NCBI GenBank assembly: GCA_045541475.1
Contig: JAZQJI010000036.1
Coordinates: 1 to 19,522 of the forward strand
Source of the DNA: RGIG3077 sp045541475
GTDB taxonomy: Bacteria > Bacillota > Clostridia > Oscillospirales > Ruminococcaceae
Length of the DNA: 19,522 nt
Reading direction: 5' to 3'
A model generated the notes under the pieces. The model was not told the origin of the DNA and made no database searches. It saw only the letters and a program-made list of their open reading frames with translations. Positions within the stretch are counted from its first letter, which is position 1, and each line of letters opens with the position of its first letter. A program made the position numbers and the translations under genes. This document shows positions 1 to 6,162 of this stretch, in pieces.

Positions 1-420
1 GCCGACAGCAGTCGGCTTATCTGCTCACGCTACGGCGTTGCCGTAGCTTTGGAGCACCCACTTTCTGTGCCGAAACAGAAAGTGGGGAAAGAGTTCGTTT
101 CTTTTTAAAAAGAAACAAAACATTATGCACCACTTACCGCTGCCGCTCAAACAAGGTGAAAAGGTCTTTTAGACCTTTTCAAACTCGCGGCTTAACGCTG
201 TGTTGCAAAGTTTGTTTTTTGTCAATTCTCCCATTATAACACCACTGTCGGTGTTAATAACGCTGCTGCTCAAATAGTCCTCGAAAATGCAACAAAAGTA
301 GCATTTTCTGCGGAATTCGCAGCGACGCTGCTTAACTCATTATTTTCTGTAACTTCTTAGGCGGATGTTATCCGCCCTGCTTACTTATACCAAAAACTAA
401 TTAACCGCATAAACAAATAA
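1..420. repeat. Palindrome-dense non-coding region
   Basis: No convincing gene is seen here. The stretch holds a run of inverted repeats: GCCGACAGCAGTCGGC at 1-16; GCTACGGC/GCCGTAGC at 29-47 with a 3-nt loop; a 12-bp stem at 57-68/75-86 (CCCACTTTCTGT with ACAGAAAGTGGG); the perfect 20-bp palindrome GTTTCTTTTTAAAAAGAAAC at 97-116; a 10-bp stem GAAAAGGTCT/AGACCTTTTC at 158-180; AAAATGC/GCATTTT at 284-307; CTGCG/CGCAG at 308-322; and GGCGGAT/ATCCGCC at 360-376. None is followed by a good plus-strand T-run, so they are not ordinary single terminators. This is probably an array of dispersed intergenic elements. Confidence 0.7.
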
Positions 421-447
421 GTCCTCGCCAACGGCGAGGACTATTTT
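420..447 (+). terminator. Hairpin plus T-run opening a dispersed repeat
   Basis: The stem AGTCCTCGCC (420-429) pairs with GGCGAGGACT (433-442) across the loop AAC and is followed by ATTTT. It has intrinsic terminator form. The same hairpin, three base pairs longer, closes the decarboxylase operon at 19381-19411. No plus-strand gene is visible immediately upstream, so here it may be only a repeat copy. Confidence 0.6.
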
Positions 448-557
448 CGTTATATGGGTACAATGTGTTTTTCAAAAACAAAACATTCAAAAGAGTTTTT
501 ATATGTTTGTTGCAACCCAAAGGTGAGGATAGGGTTGAAGGAAAGGGGGTTGGTAAG
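421..557 (+). repeat. Dispersed intergenic repeat, copy 1
   Basis: This 137-nt stretch is matched by 19385-19522 in the same orientation, at roughly 90% identity by eye with a single-base indel. Parts in order: terminator-like hairpin, TTTTCGTTAT segment, GTTTTTCAAAAACAAAAC segment, a CAACCC/GGGTTG hairpin (513-537), then a purine-rich GGAAAGGGGGTTGGTAAG end. In this copy the purine-rich tract continues to about 585. It is followed by the palindrome AAACGCTCGTGAGCGTTT (586-603) and a pyrimidine-rich tract to about 617 that can fold back on it. Confidence 0.9.
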
Positions 558-614
558 GGGGAAGAACTTAAGGGGAGGGGGAGATAAACGCTCGTGAGCG
601 TTTCCTTCCCTTCC

Positions 615-860
615 CCTTATGGTTTTCCCACTTACTTGATAACTTTAATAAGTGAATTTCGTTATATGGTCGTGTAAAAACAATTATTAATGAGTCAACA
701 AAGCACCGAATTGCGCTGTCGGCGCACTCGACTTCGCCTTATGGTTTTCCCACTTACTAATTACTTAGAAAAATGTATTTTGTTATATGGTCGTGCAAAA
801 ACAAATATTAATGAGTCAACAAAGCTCCGAATTGCGCTGTCGGGCGCACCCGACCGCATC
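615..860 (+). repeat. Tandem ~121-bp repeat, two units
   Basis: Two adjacent units start CCTTATGGTTTTCCCACTTACT at 615 and 737. Each carries a 50-nt core beginning GTTATATGGTCGTG (661-710 and 782-831), including ATTAATGAGTCAACAAAGC, and then ATTGCGCTGTCGG. Related cores are at 4772-4821 and 4851-4900. An open frame at 690-1004 runs through these repeats into the thiT 3' end and is treated as spurious because its sequence comes from the repeat. Confidence 0.85.
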
Positions 861-883
861 CGACCGCACCCGACAATTGCTCC

Positions 884-899
884 GCCGACAGCAGTCGGC
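884..899. repeat. GCCGACAGCAGTCGGC hairpin next to the thiT stop
   Basis: The 6-bp arms GCCGAC/GTCGGC with loop AGCA are identical to 1-16 and 4945-4960. It lies 3 nt beyond the thiT stop codon on the minus strand. It has no T-run, so if it ends transcripts it does not do so as a classic intrinsic terminator. A 3'-end stabilising or REP-like role is possible. Confidence 0.75.
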
Positions 900-902
900 A
901 AA

Positions 903-1547
903 TTAGTATTTAATCGAAAACTGCTTAATTTTGCCAATGGCAAAAGCCGCAATTGCAGTAATGATAATCTCGGGTATCATAAACAATCCGTTGTAGAATA
1001 TTGAATATACAACCGAGAGCGATGTGCCCGAAAAAGTATCCAAAATCTTGCCGCCGATGGCGTAAAAACCATCTTGCGTAAAAAACCACTCAGCCCATGC
1101 ACCGAAAAATACCGTACCCGATATTATATGTACGATATAACGTAGGCTAAGGGCGAATATTGAGCCTATACAAAGTGCCTTTGATGTTGATTTTGCGTTG
1201 CGGAAAACACCCGCAAGGCCGAGCACGGTGAACGCAAGCAGGTAATCAAGCGCACAAATGCACAACGCACGCCAAAAACCTTCGTAGCTGTCTGAGCCGG
1301 GCATAAAAAATGCGGATACGGTTTTGATGCCTGTAAGCATTTGCAACAGGCTGAATACAAAGCCCGAAAACAAGCCCCACTTTGTGCCGTAGCGATATGC
1401 TATAAGCACTATCGGCAGCATACTTGCAAATGTAAAGCTGCCTCCAAAGGGCAGTGATAAAAACGGTATCAGCGAAGATACCAGCTCAAGTGCCACGCCT
1501 ATGGAAAGGCATACGGCGGTTTCAGTCATTCTTTTTGTCTTGTTCAT
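903..1547 (-). CDS. thiT: ECF thiamine transporter substrate-binding subunit ThiT
   Basis: This is the membrane S component that binds thiamine and docks with the shared EcfAA'T energy module, which is not in this window. The protein is 214 aa from the chosen ATG, with about six hydrophobic segments. LRYIVHIISG (residues 135-144) followed by an FFGAWAEW stretch, and the YNG at 185-187, match the ThiT family's thiamine-pocket region. The TPP riboswitch directly upstream supports thiamine as substrate. The start is uncertain: ATG 1547 has GGGAAGGA about 11-12 nt upstream, while an in-frame ATG at 1577 (MAKTGRKIKK) has AAAGGTG at close spacing and would add 10 residues. The frame stays open to 1670, but that extension runs through the leader. 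It is probably monocistronic. Confidence 0.93.
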   Translation of the reverse strand: MNKTKRMTETAVCLSIGVALELVSSLIPFLSLPFGGSFTFASMLPIVLIAYRYGTKWGLFSGFVFSLLQMLTGIKTVSAFFMPGSDSYEGFWRALCICALDYLLAFTVLGLAGVFRNAKSTSKALCIGSIFALSLRYIVHIISGTVFFGAWAEWFFTQDGFYAIGGKILDTFSGTSLSVVYSIFYNGLFMIPEIIITAIAAFAIGKIKQFSIKY

Positions 1548-1710
1548 TTTTTTTATTTTCCTTCCCGTTTTTGCCATAAGCACCTTTTGCAAAACCTTCC
1601 GGACGATTTTTATATCGGTACAGTTGGCTTTTTTGGACAAGCAACAAACAGCATTTGCAAAAATCGTCATTTTTGTTTATGCAGTGTTGCCGTCTGCGAT
1701 GTTTTTGCGC

Positions 1711-1745
1711 AAAAAAATTGCGCACGGCAAACACCGGACGCAATT
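1711..1745 (-). terminator. Riboswitch expression-platform terminator
   Basis: On the minus strand, AATTGCG pairs with CGCAATT (7 bp) around an inner CGG/CCG stem and is followed directly by seven T (plus-strand A-run 1711-1717). It lies between the TPP aptamer and thiT, the expected place for the element that stops transcription when TPP is bound. Confidence 0.85.
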
Positions 1746-1757
1746 AGCGGGTTGAAT

Positions 1758-1846
1758 TTTTCCCTACGTCGGCATTATCCGAATCAGGTCAGGTCGGGAT
1801 GTTGATTCATCCCCTCTCAGCCGAAAAACATTCAGCTCCCTTTTGT
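1758..1846 (-). promoter_or_regulatory. TPP riboswitch aptamer (THI element)
   Basis: Read on the minus strand, it contains the conserved blocks GGGAGC, GGCTGAGAGG, ACCTGATTCGGATAATG and CCGACGTAGGGA in the canonical order of the TPP aptamer. Thiamine pyrophosphate binding should fold the downstream terminator and switch thiT off. The outer P1 boundary is approximate. Confidence 0.96.
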
Positions 1847-1855
1847 GACACACTT

Positions 1856-1884
1856 ACTATATCACAAAGCAAAACTTTTGTCAA
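1856..1884 (-). promoter_or_regulatory. Sigma-A-type promoter of the TPP riboswitch/thiT
   Basis: On the minus strand, a perfect TTGACA -35 (1884 to 1879) is followed after 17 nt by a TATAGT -10 (1861 to 1856). Transcription would begin around 1849-1850, at the edge of the aptamer. Confidence 0.88.
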
Positions 1885-1910
1885 CACAAATTTTATATTA
1901 ATAAAATATT

Positions 1911-1941
1911 AATTGCATTATTAGTGCAATTGTGATATAAT
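1911..1941 (+). promoter_or_regulatory. corA promoter with overlapping inverted repeat
   Basis: TTGCAT (1913-1918), a 17-nt spacer and TATAAT (1936-1941) form a good sigma-A promoter. An inverted repeat AATTGCA (1911-1917) / TGCAATT (1925-1931) covers the -35 box and half the spacer, where a repressor could sit. No regulator is identified. Confidence 0.75.
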
Positions 1942-1996
1942 AATAAAATATTGCACGGGCTTTTTTGCTCAAAATGCAAAGTGAGGAGTGCTGAGA

Positions 1997-2929
1997 ATGA
2001 TAAAATACTATAAAACCTGCGGTAATATAGTTAAAGAAATTGAGAACGCAGAAAGCGGGTGTTGGGTTTCCATTATTGCCCCAAATGAAGAGGAGACCAA
2101 AATCGCTATTGAACGCTTTGGTCTTGACGCCGGCTTTGTGCGCTCTTCTCTTGACGAGGAGGAAAGCTCCCGTATTGAAAACGAAGACGAGCAGACGTTG
2201 ATTATTGTGGACTACCCCGTTGCAGAAACTGTATCAACCCCCGAAACTACCGTAAACTATTACACTTTGCCTATGGGCATTATAATTACAGATGAACACG
2301 TTTTTACAATATCAGCAAGAGAAAATACAATAATCACCGAGCTTTCGGGCGGCATGGTGCGCAATGTGCAAACAAATCACAAAACACGTTTTTTGCTGCA
2401 AATTCTGCTTAGAATTGCCATTAGATTTTTGCAGTACCTCAAACAAATTGACAAGATTTTTGCCGTTACCGAAACTCGTTTGAGCACGCTGATGAAGAAT
2501 AAAGAGCTTTTGCAGATGCATAATCTTGAAAAGTCACTGGTTTATTTTTCAACCTCGCTTAAATCCAACGAGGTAACATTGGAAAAAATCCTGCGAGGCA
2601 GAGTTATCAAGATGTATGAAGAAGACAAGGATTTGCTTGAAGACGTGCTTATTGAGGTAAAACAGGCGATTGAAACTGCGAACATCTATTCGAGAATTTT
2701 ATCTACAACGCGTGATGCGTTTTCTTCTATCATCAACAACAACCTTAACGTTGTTATGAAAAGGCTTACAATCATTACGATATTGATGGCTATACCGACG
2801 ATAGTTTTCAGCTACTACGGCATGAATGTTGATTACCTGCCGTTTAACACAAGCATTGTTCCCGTTCCGCTGATAATTTCAATTGTTGCCACTGCAATTA
2901 CAGCATTTTTACTCTATCGCAAGGAATAA
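1997..2929 (+). CDS. corA: CorA family Mg2+/divalent metal transporter
   Basis: CorA proteins are pentameric inner-membrane channels that import Mg2+ (some import Co2+ or Ni2+). The protein is 310 aa, normal for the family: a large cytoplasmic N-terminal domain with long helices, then two C-terminal membrane segments (about residues 255-275 and 288-306). The signature YGMN follows the first of these (YYGMNVDYLPF). The last residues LYRKE are basic, as usual for the cytoplasmic tail. The ATG at 1997 is chosen because GAGGAG lies 8 nt before it; the GTG at 1988 lies inside that ribosome binding site. It has its own promoter and no M-box riboswitch was seen. Ion specificity cannot be read from the sequence. 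Confidence 0.92.
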   Translation: MIKYYKTCGNIVKEIENAESGCWVSIIAPNEEETKIAIERFGLDAGFVRSSLDEEESSRIENEDEQTLIIVDYPVAETVSTPETTVNYYTLPMGIIITDEHVFTISARENTIITELSGGMVRNVQTNHKTRFLLQILLRIAIRFLQYLKQIDKIFAVTETRLSTLMKNKELLQMHNLEKSLVYFSTSLKSNEVTLEKILRGRVIKMYEEDKDLLEDVLIEVKQAIETANIYSRILSTTRDAFSSIINNNLNVVMKRLTIITILMAIPTIVFSYYGMNVDYLPFNTSIVPVPLIISIVATAITAFLLYRKE

Positions 2930-2935
2930 TTGGAC

Positions 2936-2965
2936 GAGATTTTTTATATAATGAACAAAAATCTC
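2936..2965 (+). terminator. Possible weak terminator after corA
   Basis: GAGATTTTT (2936-2944) pairs with AAAAATCTC (2957-2965). The stem is AT-rich and followed by TTAAAATTTTG rather than a clean T-run, so termination may be leaky. Confidence 0.35.
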
Positions 2966-2989
2966 TTAAAATTTTGTAAAAAATGCATC

Positions 2990-3019
2990 TTGTATCACAA
3001 TACAAAACTATGTTATAAT
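2990..3019 (+). promoter_or_regulatory. Promoter of the DivIVA-like gene
   Basis: TTGTAT (2990-2995), an 18-nt spacer and a consensus TATAAT (3014-3019). This leaves an untranslated leader of about 85 nt before the ATG at 3112. Confidence 0.75.
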
Positions 3020-3111
3020 ACAGTTGTATTATTATGTCGGATAATATCTGCATGAAAGCCTTTGGTTTTCGGCATTTGAAACGACAAAAGTATAATCGGA
3101 GGCTATACTAT

Positions 3112-4662
3112 ATGGATCAGAACGTAATTTTAAGACCGGTAAAAGTCGGCGGCTTTAATAAGGACGACGTTTTCGCCGAATTGGACAGACTTAACAAGAT
3201 AATTAATTCTCTTGAAGATGAACTTGCTCAGACTAAGGTTGAGCTTGAAGACGCCAAGAAGAAATCTGCAAAGCCTGATGAAACAGCTATCAACAATCTC
3301 AAGAAAGAACTTGAAGCTGCAAAGGCTAAAAGCGCAGAAGATAACAAGGCTGTTACTGAAGAAAATGCCAAGCTTAAAAAGGATTTGGAAACAGTAAGCG
3401 CAGAAAAAGCTAAGCTTGCTTCCGAGCGTGCACAGCTTCTTTCTGAAAAGCAGGCACTTGTTGCTGAAAAAGCTAAACTTGAATCTGAGATTACCGCACT
3501 TAAAAACGGCAACGCTGCAAATGCGCAGGCTACTGCAAATGCACAGGCTGCAGGCGCTAAGGTTGAAGAACTCTCCGGCAGTGTAAACGCACTTCAGTTG
3601 CAGATTAAATCCAAGGATACAGAAATTGCTAATAAAGACGCTGAAATCAAGGCACTTAAGGAAAATGTTGCAAAACTTGAAAAAGACCTTGAAGAAGCAA
3701 ACAACAGCGATTCCGAAGCACTCGACCTCGGTAGCGTATTTATTGAAGCTAAGAGAACTGCCGACAAGATTGTTAAGGACGCTAAGGCTCATGCTGAAAA
3801 GACAACTTCTGAGGCTGACGAAAAAGCTAAGAAGACTATCGACGAGGCTAACGAAAAGGCTGAAAAGACCATTGCTGAAGCTAACGAAGAAGCTATCTTT
3901 ACCGTTAACGACGCTAAAAATATGGCAGATGCAACCATTAACGACGCTAACAAAACTGCTAAGGAAACTGTTGACCTTGCTAACGAAAGAGCAGAAAAGA
4001 CCATTCTTGATGCAAACAGAAAAGCAAAATATACTGTTAAGAATGCAAACATCAAGGCTGAAGAAATTCAGGAATACATATTCTCTATCAGAGATAAGCT
4101 CCAGTCCGAGCTTGAAGGCATTGCTTCCAGCTTGAATACAGTTTCAGGTGCGGTTGAAAAATTTGCTAACGATGCTAAGGTTAACATTGAGCTTACTCGT
4201 GCTGCACTTGACGAAACAGGCGGACACGTTTCTGATAAGAGCGCGTTTGATATTGAATTTGAACCTGCTGAAGTTGAACTTGCTGACTTTGTAAACGCTT
4301 CTTTCAAGCCCACAGAGAGAGTTGACGCTAAATCTGACAAGGAAGAACCCGCTAACAAGAATAATAAGGACAACAAGTCTAACAACAACAATAACAAGAA
4401 CAACAACGGTAAGGATTTTAAGAACGACAACGAAAAGAAGCCTGCTATGCCCGTTGCTAAAAAGCGCTCCAACGATGATTTTGACATGGGCGCTAACAAG
4501 AACGAGTTCAAGATGCCCACAATTACTGTTCCTTCTGAAGAAAAGAAGGAAGCTGCTCCCGCTGCTAAGTTTGCAAACTTTGGATTTAACATGGAAGAGT
4601 TTGCTGCTTTGGCAAACGAGGTTGAAGCTGACCAGGGTTCCGGTTGGGCTGACGAAGACTAA
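3112..4662 (+). CDS. DivIVA-like coiled-coil protein
   Basis: The protein is 516 aa with no signal peptide or membrane segment. Residues about 9-45 (KVGGFNKDDVFAELDRLN and on) resemble the N-terminal DivIVA domain, which binds curved membrane at septa and poles in Gram-positive bacteria. Residues 35-205 are charged coiled coil rich in Lys, Glu and Ala. Residues 212-321 are ten 11-residue repeats. A globular helical stretch follows, then an Asn/Lys low-complexity linker (about 413-445) and an acidic C-terminus. The start has GGAGG 9 nt upstream; the longer frame from 3034 has none. Codon use is unlike the neighbours, with strong preference for GCT, GAA, AAG and AAC, suggesting high expression. 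A structural role at the pole or envelope is inferred; the exact partner is unknown. Confidence 0.75.
   Translation: MDQNVILRPVKVGGFNKDDVFAELDRLNKIINSLEDELAQTKVELEDAKKKSAKPDETAINNLKKELEAAKAKSAEDNKAVTEENAKLKKDLETVSAEKAKLASERAQLLSEKQALVAEKAKLESEITALKNGNAANAQATANAQAAGAKVEELSGSVNALQLQIKSKDTEIANKDAEIKALKENVAKLEKDLEEANNSDSEALDLGSVFIEAKRTADKIVKDAKAHAEKTTSEADEKAKKTIDEANEKAEKTIAEANEEAIFTVNDAKNMADATINDANKTAKETVDLANERAEKTILDANRKAKYTVKNANIKAEEIQEYIFSIRDKLQSELEGIASSLNTVSGAVEKFANDAKVNIELTRAALDETGGHVSDKSAFDIEFEPAEVELADFVNASFKPTERVDAKSDKEEPANKNNKDNKSNNNNNKNNNGKDFKNDNEKKPAMPVAKKRSNDDFDMGANKNEFKMPTITVPSEEKKEAAPAAKFANFGFNMEEFAALANEVEADQGSGWADED
3745..4074 (+). repeat. Ten 11-residue (hendecad) coding repeats
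   Basis: Codons 212-321 of the DivIVA-like gene translate into ten consecutive 11-mers with consensus (E/D)AN-x-KA-x-KT(I/V)-x, for example EANEKAEKTIA and DANRKAKYTVK. There is no gap between units. Hendecads favour slightly right-handed coiled coils. The DNA units are diverged from one another, so this is not a fresh slippage repeat. Confidence 0.9.
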
Positions 4663-4742
4663 TCCCGTCATGCTCGGTTGGTTGCACCCCAATGGTGCAA
4701 ATCTTCGCCAAATTCGAGTTGAATTAAAGTTATCAATAAATC

Positions 4743-4770
4743 AGCCCTCACCATTGGTGAGGGCTTTTTT
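4743..4770 (+). terminator. Intrinsic terminator of the DivIVA-like gene
   Basis: AGCCCTCACC (4743-4752) pairs perfectly with GGTGAGGGCT (4756-4765) over a 3-nt loop and is followed by five more T. It lies 80 nt after the stop. A smaller hairpin TTGCACC/GGTGCAA is at 4682-4700. Confidence 0.95.
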
Positions 4771-4771
4771 C

Positions 4772-4968
4772 GTTATCTGGTCGTGATGGGACAAATATTC
4801 AATAGTCAACAAAGTCCCGAAAAGCCCTCCCGAATGGGAGGTCATTTTTTGTTATATGTTCGCGCCAAAACAAATATTAATGAGTCAACAAAGCCCCGAA
4901 ATGCTCTTGCCGACAGCAGCCAGCTGCACCCGACAAATGCTCTTGCCGACAGCAGTCGGCTGATATGC
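4772..4968 (+). repeat. Second intergenic repeat cluster
   Basis: This lies between the convergent DivIVA-like gene and the MFS gene. Two copies of the 50-nt GTTAT...GTCAACAAAG core are at 4772-4821 and 4851-4900. They are separated by the hairpin CCTCCC/GGGAGG (4826-4841) with a T-run at 4845-4850. A degenerate GCCGACAGCAGCCAGC (4909-4924) and an exact GCCGACAGCAGTCGGC (4945-4960) follow, the latter 8 nt from the MFS stop. A plus-strand open frame at 4783-5049 reads through the repeats into the MFS gene and is not called. Confidence 0.85.
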
Positions 4969-6132
4969 TCACCGCTGAGTACGATGTTCCAAAATTTTAG
5001 TGTAGGCAAGCATAATCACATACATTACAGCAAGAAATACAGAAAATAAACCTACGCTGATATTTTCGGCAACAATGCCGAAAACAAGCGGCGTTGCGAG
5101 TATGCCTATATATGCGCCCGTAAGCTGTACACCCATTACCGATTGCGAAATTTCGGCGCCAAAATGCTCGGGTGTTAAATGCATCATGTTGGGATATATC
5201 GGGCCGTTGCCCATGCCCACCAAGAAAAGTCCTGCTGCGGCAAAGACATAGCCATGCGGAATAAATATCAGCAAAATGGCTATAAGAATTACAGCGTGAC
5301 CTGCTTTCATTATTTGCTTTGGTTTTAGCTTGTTTGCAAACACGCCTGATAAAAATCTGCCGAATGCTAGACCAACATAATAGAAAGTAAGCATTTTTGC
5401 GGCGTTTTCAATTGCCATGCCTCTTGATTTTACAAGGAAGGTACAGCCCCACACTCCGCATAAAAACTCTATCGAACACGAAGCGAAGAACACCATCGCC
5501 GCTGCGCGTACATCTTTTCGCTTAATTAGATTAATAAAGGGAACGGTAATCTGTTCGGCATTGTCGTATTCAGTGGTGGTGTGCTTTGCCTTTTTCCACA
5601 CGGGCAAAGTTACAATCATTATTACGGCTATTGTAACCTGTATATAAAAGGCAAATCTGTATCCGCCGCGCCAATTGGCATTATCCGATAAAGCTATGGA
5701 CATGAGATACGGACTTATTGAAACACCCACGCCATAAAAGCAGTGCAAAAAGCTCATGTGCGTTGCTTTGTAGTGCAGCGCTACATAGTTGTTAAGTCCC
5801 GAATCTATTGCGCCTGCGCCCGCGCCAAGCGGTATTGCGCAAAGCATAAGCCACAAAAAACTGTTTGATATCGAATAGCCAAAAAGCGCCAATGCCGTAA
5901 GTGAAGTGCTGAAAGCTGAAACAATCGGTGTGCCGAATTTGTTGATTAATCTTGCAGATACAACGCTTGAAATCAGCGTGCATACTGAAATGAAAACAGA
6001 AAGAATGTTTGCGTATGATATCGGCAAATCAAATTCTGTATAAATTGCAGGCCATGCCGTACCCAAAAGCGAATCGGGTACGCCAAGGCTGATAAATGCG
6101 ATGTATATAACTATAAGAAGAAACGTTGCCAT
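4969..6132 (-). CDS. Major facilitator superfamily transporter
   Basis: The protein is 387 aa with about twelve hydrophobic segments and no extra domain, the normal size and shape for an MFS secondary carrier. The N-terminus IAFISLGVPDSLLGTAWPAIYTEF and the glycine-rich LGAGAGAIDSGLNNYVA stretch (near residues 100-115) resemble FucP/FHS-like and BSC6-like sugar or metabolite carriers. The substrate cannot be told. The start ATG has AGAGGG a few nt upstream. It begins 30 nt after the murC stop on the same strand, so it is probably co-transcribed with murC; an amino-sugar or wall-related cargo is a guess from that context only. Confidence 0.85.
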   Translation of the reverse strand: MATFLLIVIYIAFISLGVPDSLLGTAWPAIYTEFDLPISYANILSVFISVCTLISSVVSARLINKFGTPIVSAFSTSLTALALFGYSISNSFLWLMLCAIPLGAGAGAIDSGLNNYVALHYKATHMSFLHCFYGVGVSISPYLMSIALSDNANWRGGYRFAFYIQVTIAVIMIVTLPVWKKAKHTTTEYDNAEQITVPFINLIKRKDVRAAAMVFFASCSIEFLCGVWGCTFLVKSRGMAIENAAKMLTFYYVGLAFGRFLSGVFANKLKPKQIMKAGHAVILIAILLIFIPHGYVFAAAGLFLVGMGNGPIYPNMMHLTPEHFGAEISQSVMGVQLTGAYIGILATPLVFGIVAENISVGLFSVFLAVMYVIMLAYTKILEHRTQR

Positions 6133-6162
6133 AAAACCCTCTAAAATATTGGGACATAAAAA

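Noticed and set aside
615..860. CRISPR-like tandem repeats
   Set aside because: Only two units of ~121 bp with diverged interiors; no short direct repeats with regular spacers and no cas genes.
690..1004. 104-codon plus-strand open frame
   Set aside because: It runs through the tandem repeats and into the antisense of thiT; the related peptide at 4783-5049 also comes from the same repeat. No ribosome binding site or protein-like domain.
1942..1996. Mg2+ (M-box) riboswitch before corA
   Set aside because: The leader is only about 50 nt, too short, and no M-box blocks are seen.
3130..4692. Several long minus-strand open frames under the DivIVA-like gene
   Set aside because: They are shadows of the strongly biased Lys/Glu/Ala coding sequence; compositions are Leu/Ser/Phe-rich without starts or ribosome binding sites.
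4783..5049. 88-codon plus-strand open frame
   Set aside because: Repeat-derived sequence followed by antisense of the MFS gene 3' end.
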